This document shows positions 3,672 through 5,527 of a stretch of 5,527 nt of DNA, piece by piece. The notes beneath the pieces are model-generated. The model was not told the origin of the DNA. It did no database searches and saw only the letters and a list, made by a program, of their open reading frames with translations. The stretch is from the NCBI GenBank assembly GCA_031254155.1, contig JAIRVA010000024.1, positions 1 to 5,527 of the forward strand, written 5' to 3'. The position numbers and the translations under genes are program-made. Numbering within the stretch: position 1 is the first letter of the stretch; every line of letters starts with the position of its first letter. The DNA is from Propionibacteriaceae bacterium (lineage in GTDB: Bacteria; Actinomycetota; Actinomycetes; Propionibacteriales; Propionibacteriaceae).

Positions 3672-5527
3672 ATGAGATCGCGCGCAGGGCGACGGCAGTG
3701 GCATGGTGTGCCACTGTGGTTCACGCCTGGATTCGCCGCGGTCATTGTTGTGGGTGCCATCACGTCCGGTTTTGTGGCTCCCCCGAGCCAGGCAGCGGGG
3801 GATCCGAACACGTTGTACGTTAACTCGACCGACTACTACCGTTCTGATGCCCAGTGCGGGTTCGGGGACGACAGCTACAGCCCAACGGTCTCCGGCAACG
3901 TGTGTACGTTGCGGAAGGCCCTGGAAACCGCGAACCAGTCGACGATTAGTCCGGTCACGGTCACCCTGGCGACGGGTTTCGCGACCGCCGCTGCGCAAGC
4001 GCCGACGCCCCCGGTGATCAGCGTCAGTACGGCGCCGACAGCGAGTACGGGTGGTTACTCGTACCCGGGTGCGACGACCGGGATCGAAAATAGTAACAAT
4101 GGGGCATTTTTCTACATCGCCCGGCCCATGACGGTCGATCTCCAGAACCTACTGGGGGCCTCGCTGAACGTTTCTGGCCTCACCGGTCTCTACGTGAACG
4201 CTGCGGGGACCGCCGAAGCGCCCGTGACGATCACGGGCGTGAGTAACTTCGTCGTGAACCAGACGGCCATCGCGGTGAGTCCAACGTCGGCCAACGTGAC
4301 GATCACCGACGGGAAGACGACGGGTACCCCGGCGATGCGACATTTCCTGGCCATCAGCAATGGGGCCCAGAACGTCACTTTTTCCAACTACACGGTGGCC
4401 GATCTGGCGCCGGGGGACGATGACTACTGCCGGTCCGCGATGGTGTGCTTCACCGCCAACGGGTCGACGAGCCCCACCCAGAACGTCCTGATCGACACGG
4501 TCCTGTTCACCGCGAGCGCCAGTAGCAAGGTGGCAAACGCGATTGTGTTCAACACCAACGCGGTCAACGTGAACGGTCTGGAGATCCGGAACTGCACGTT
4601 CAGCGATTTGTGGACGGCGACCGCCGCACCGCCGGTTTTCTCCGCGTCGTCGGCCTTGAACACCGCCGTTAACCTGGCCAACTTCTCCTTCCACGACAAC
4701 AGCATCCGCAACAGTGGCGTGTCGTCGGCGTCGGCCAGCGATGCGTACGGTACCTCGATCTTTCTGCCGTGGGGCGCGGCGCCCATGGGGGGCCGCAACG
4801 TCATTGAGAAGAACACGTTCACCACGAACTCCGCCCACCCGGTGGCCCATGCCATCGGCTACCACGGCAATGTCACGACGGCGAACTCGACGGCGCTGTC
4901 CAATCTCACCATCCAGAACAACTTTTTTGACGGCTACGGCAACGGGAGGTACGCCAGCATCTACCTCGTCTACACCGGCTTGGTGACCGTGCAATACAAC
5001 ACTTTCGGGCCGGACTCCTACTCGAACGCCGGCGGTACGAACAGCCAGAACGAGGCGACCGCGGCCGGTTTCGGCGGGGGCATGGTGGTCAACGATGGCA
5101 CAACGGCCAACCGCCAGATCCGCACCTGGTATCCGGACGCGAAAGAACAGGCGGTGACCGTTGCCCCAGCGACCTGTGCGGTGACTTTCAAGGCCTATCA
5201 ACCTGCCGCTGGAACCATCCCGGCCGCGCCAGTCCGGCTGGACGTGTTCTGGACGGCCACTTCCAAGGCGGAGCGGTACCTGGGCTCCCAGACCGTGGGC
5301 CCGGGCAACACCTCGGCCCTCGTGACCGTCCCGCTGCCGACGGACGCCCTGGGGACCGGCCACCCCGTGAGCGCGAATGGTACCGTGACGGGCAATATCC
5401 GGCTTCAGACGCAGTGGGACAACAACGGGGCATACGGGCAACTCGCGTCGTCCCAGTACTCGCGGTACCTCGCCATCGCCGGGTCGTGCCTCCTGGCGCA
5501 GGTGACAGCGATCTCGCCGACCAATGG
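3672..5527 (+). CDS. Secreted CSLREA/right-handed beta-helix surface protein (partial, runs off right edge)
   Basis: The frame stays open for 618 codons with no stop before the window ends. Residues 1-41 form a Sec signal peptide: basic RSRAGRRQ, hydrophobic core about 13-36, and a plausible signal peptidase I site after SQA. Residues about 47-95 resemble the CSLREA N-terminal domain of secreted beta-helix proteins: C62, then C78-TLRKALETAN (canonical form CxLREAIxxAN). Residues about 150-460 are beta-helix rungs rich in Asn, Thr and Ser, such as NVTITDG (208), NVTFSNYT (234), NVLIDTVLF (271), LEIRNCTF, NVIEKNTF and LTIQNNFFDG. Residues about 484-608, bracketed by C502 and C606, look like a beta-sandwich domain, and the last visible residues VTAISPTN match the opening of IPT/TIG domains. 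The ATG at 3672 gives the right signal peptide; an upstream GTG (3621) would spoil it. The role is probably adhesion or polysaccharide contact. Catalytic residues of a lyase were not recognised, and the C-terminal anchor is not in view. Confidence 0.85.
   Translation, partial: MRSRAGRRQWHGVPLWFTPGFAAVIVVGAITSGFVAPPSQAAGDPNTLYVNSTDYYRSDAQCGFGDDSYSPTVSGNVCTLRKALETANQSTISPVTVTLATGFATAAAQAPTPPVISVSTAPTASTGGYSYPGATTGIENSNNGAFFYIARPMTVDLQNLLGASLNVSGLTGLYVNAAGTAEAPVTITGVSNFVVNQTAIAVSPTSANVTITDGKTTGTPAMRHFLAISNGAQNVTFSNYTVADLAPGDDDYCRSAMVCFTANGSTSPTQNVLIDTVLFTASASSKVANAIVFNTNAVNVNGLEIRNCTFSDLWTATAAPPVFSASSALNTAVNLANFSFHDNSIRNSGVSSASASDAYGTSIFLPWGAAPMGGRNVIEKNTFTTNSAHPVAHAIGYHGNVTTANSTALSNLTIQNNFFDGYGNGRYASIYLVYTGLVTVQYNTFGPDSYSNAGGTNSQNEATAAGFGGGMVVNDGTTANRQIRTWYPDAKEQAVTVAPATCAVTFKAYQPAAGTIPAAPVRLDVFWTATSKAERYLGSQTVGPGNTSALVTVPLPTDALGTGHPVSANGTVTGNIRLQTQWDNNGAYGQLASSQYSRYLAIAGSCLLAQVTAISPTN

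Noticed and set aside
3678..3695. Twin-arginine (Tat) signal in the surface protein
   Set aside because: The RR pair is followed by QWHG, not the x-F-L-K-type context; a normal Sec signal explains the sequence better.
4149..5441. 430-residue minus-strand ORF opposite the surface-protein gene
   Set aside because: Low-complexity Arg/Gly/Val/His composition with no domain; the plus-strand frame has a signal peptide and regular beta-helix rungs.

Overview
The window reads as chromosomal DNA of a high-GC Gram-positive bacterium (Actinomycetota). The reasons are the G/C-rich third codon positions, an RpiB of the mycobacterial/actinobacterial type (GGSGNGE instead of a cysteine active site), and a class I dihydroorotase with actinobacterial wording. 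Genus cannot be fixed from the sequence. Two AT-rich islands (about 896-970 and 3427-3540) are the main non-coding stretches.

Left part, minus strand: the N-terminal 197 codons of pyrC (dihydroorotase, pyrimidine synthesis) run off the left edge. Just upstream of it, on the same strand and 34 bases away, is a complete 89-residue RelB/DinJ-family antitoxin gene with its own Shine-Dalgarno and a plausible -10 box, but with no toxin gene beside it.

Centre, plus strand: a divergent intergenic region (896-1070), with a perfect 9-bp inverted repeat, leads into a tight cluster of three sugar enzymes. These are galM (aldose 1-epimerase), rpiB (ribose-5-phosphate isomerase B) and a yeaD-type hexose-6-phosphate mutarotase. 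All key residues known for these families are present. Together they would interconvert anomers of free sugars, anomers of hexose 6-phosphates, and pentose/pentulose 5-phosphates, that is, equilibration steps at the entry of glycolysis and the pentose phosphate pathway. No kinase, transporter or regulator is visible here, so the substrate of the cluster is not defined.

Right part, plus strand: after a 245-base intergenic stretch, a large secreted protein gene starts at 3672 and is still open at the right edge (618 codons seen). It has a Sec signal peptide, a CSLREA-like N-terminal domain, a right-handed beta-helix of Asn/Thr/Ser-rich rungs, a probable beta-sandwich domain bracketed by two cysteines, and the first residues of what looks like an IPT/TIG domain. 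It is most likely a cell-surface or secreted adhesin or carbohydrate-interacting protein.

No tRNA, rRNA, CRISPR array, insertion sequence or attachment site was recognised. The less ordinary points are the orphan antitoxin in front of pyrC, the same-frame rpiB/yeaD junction separated by one TGA, the multi-domain surface protein, and a marked excess of the tetranucleotide GTAC.
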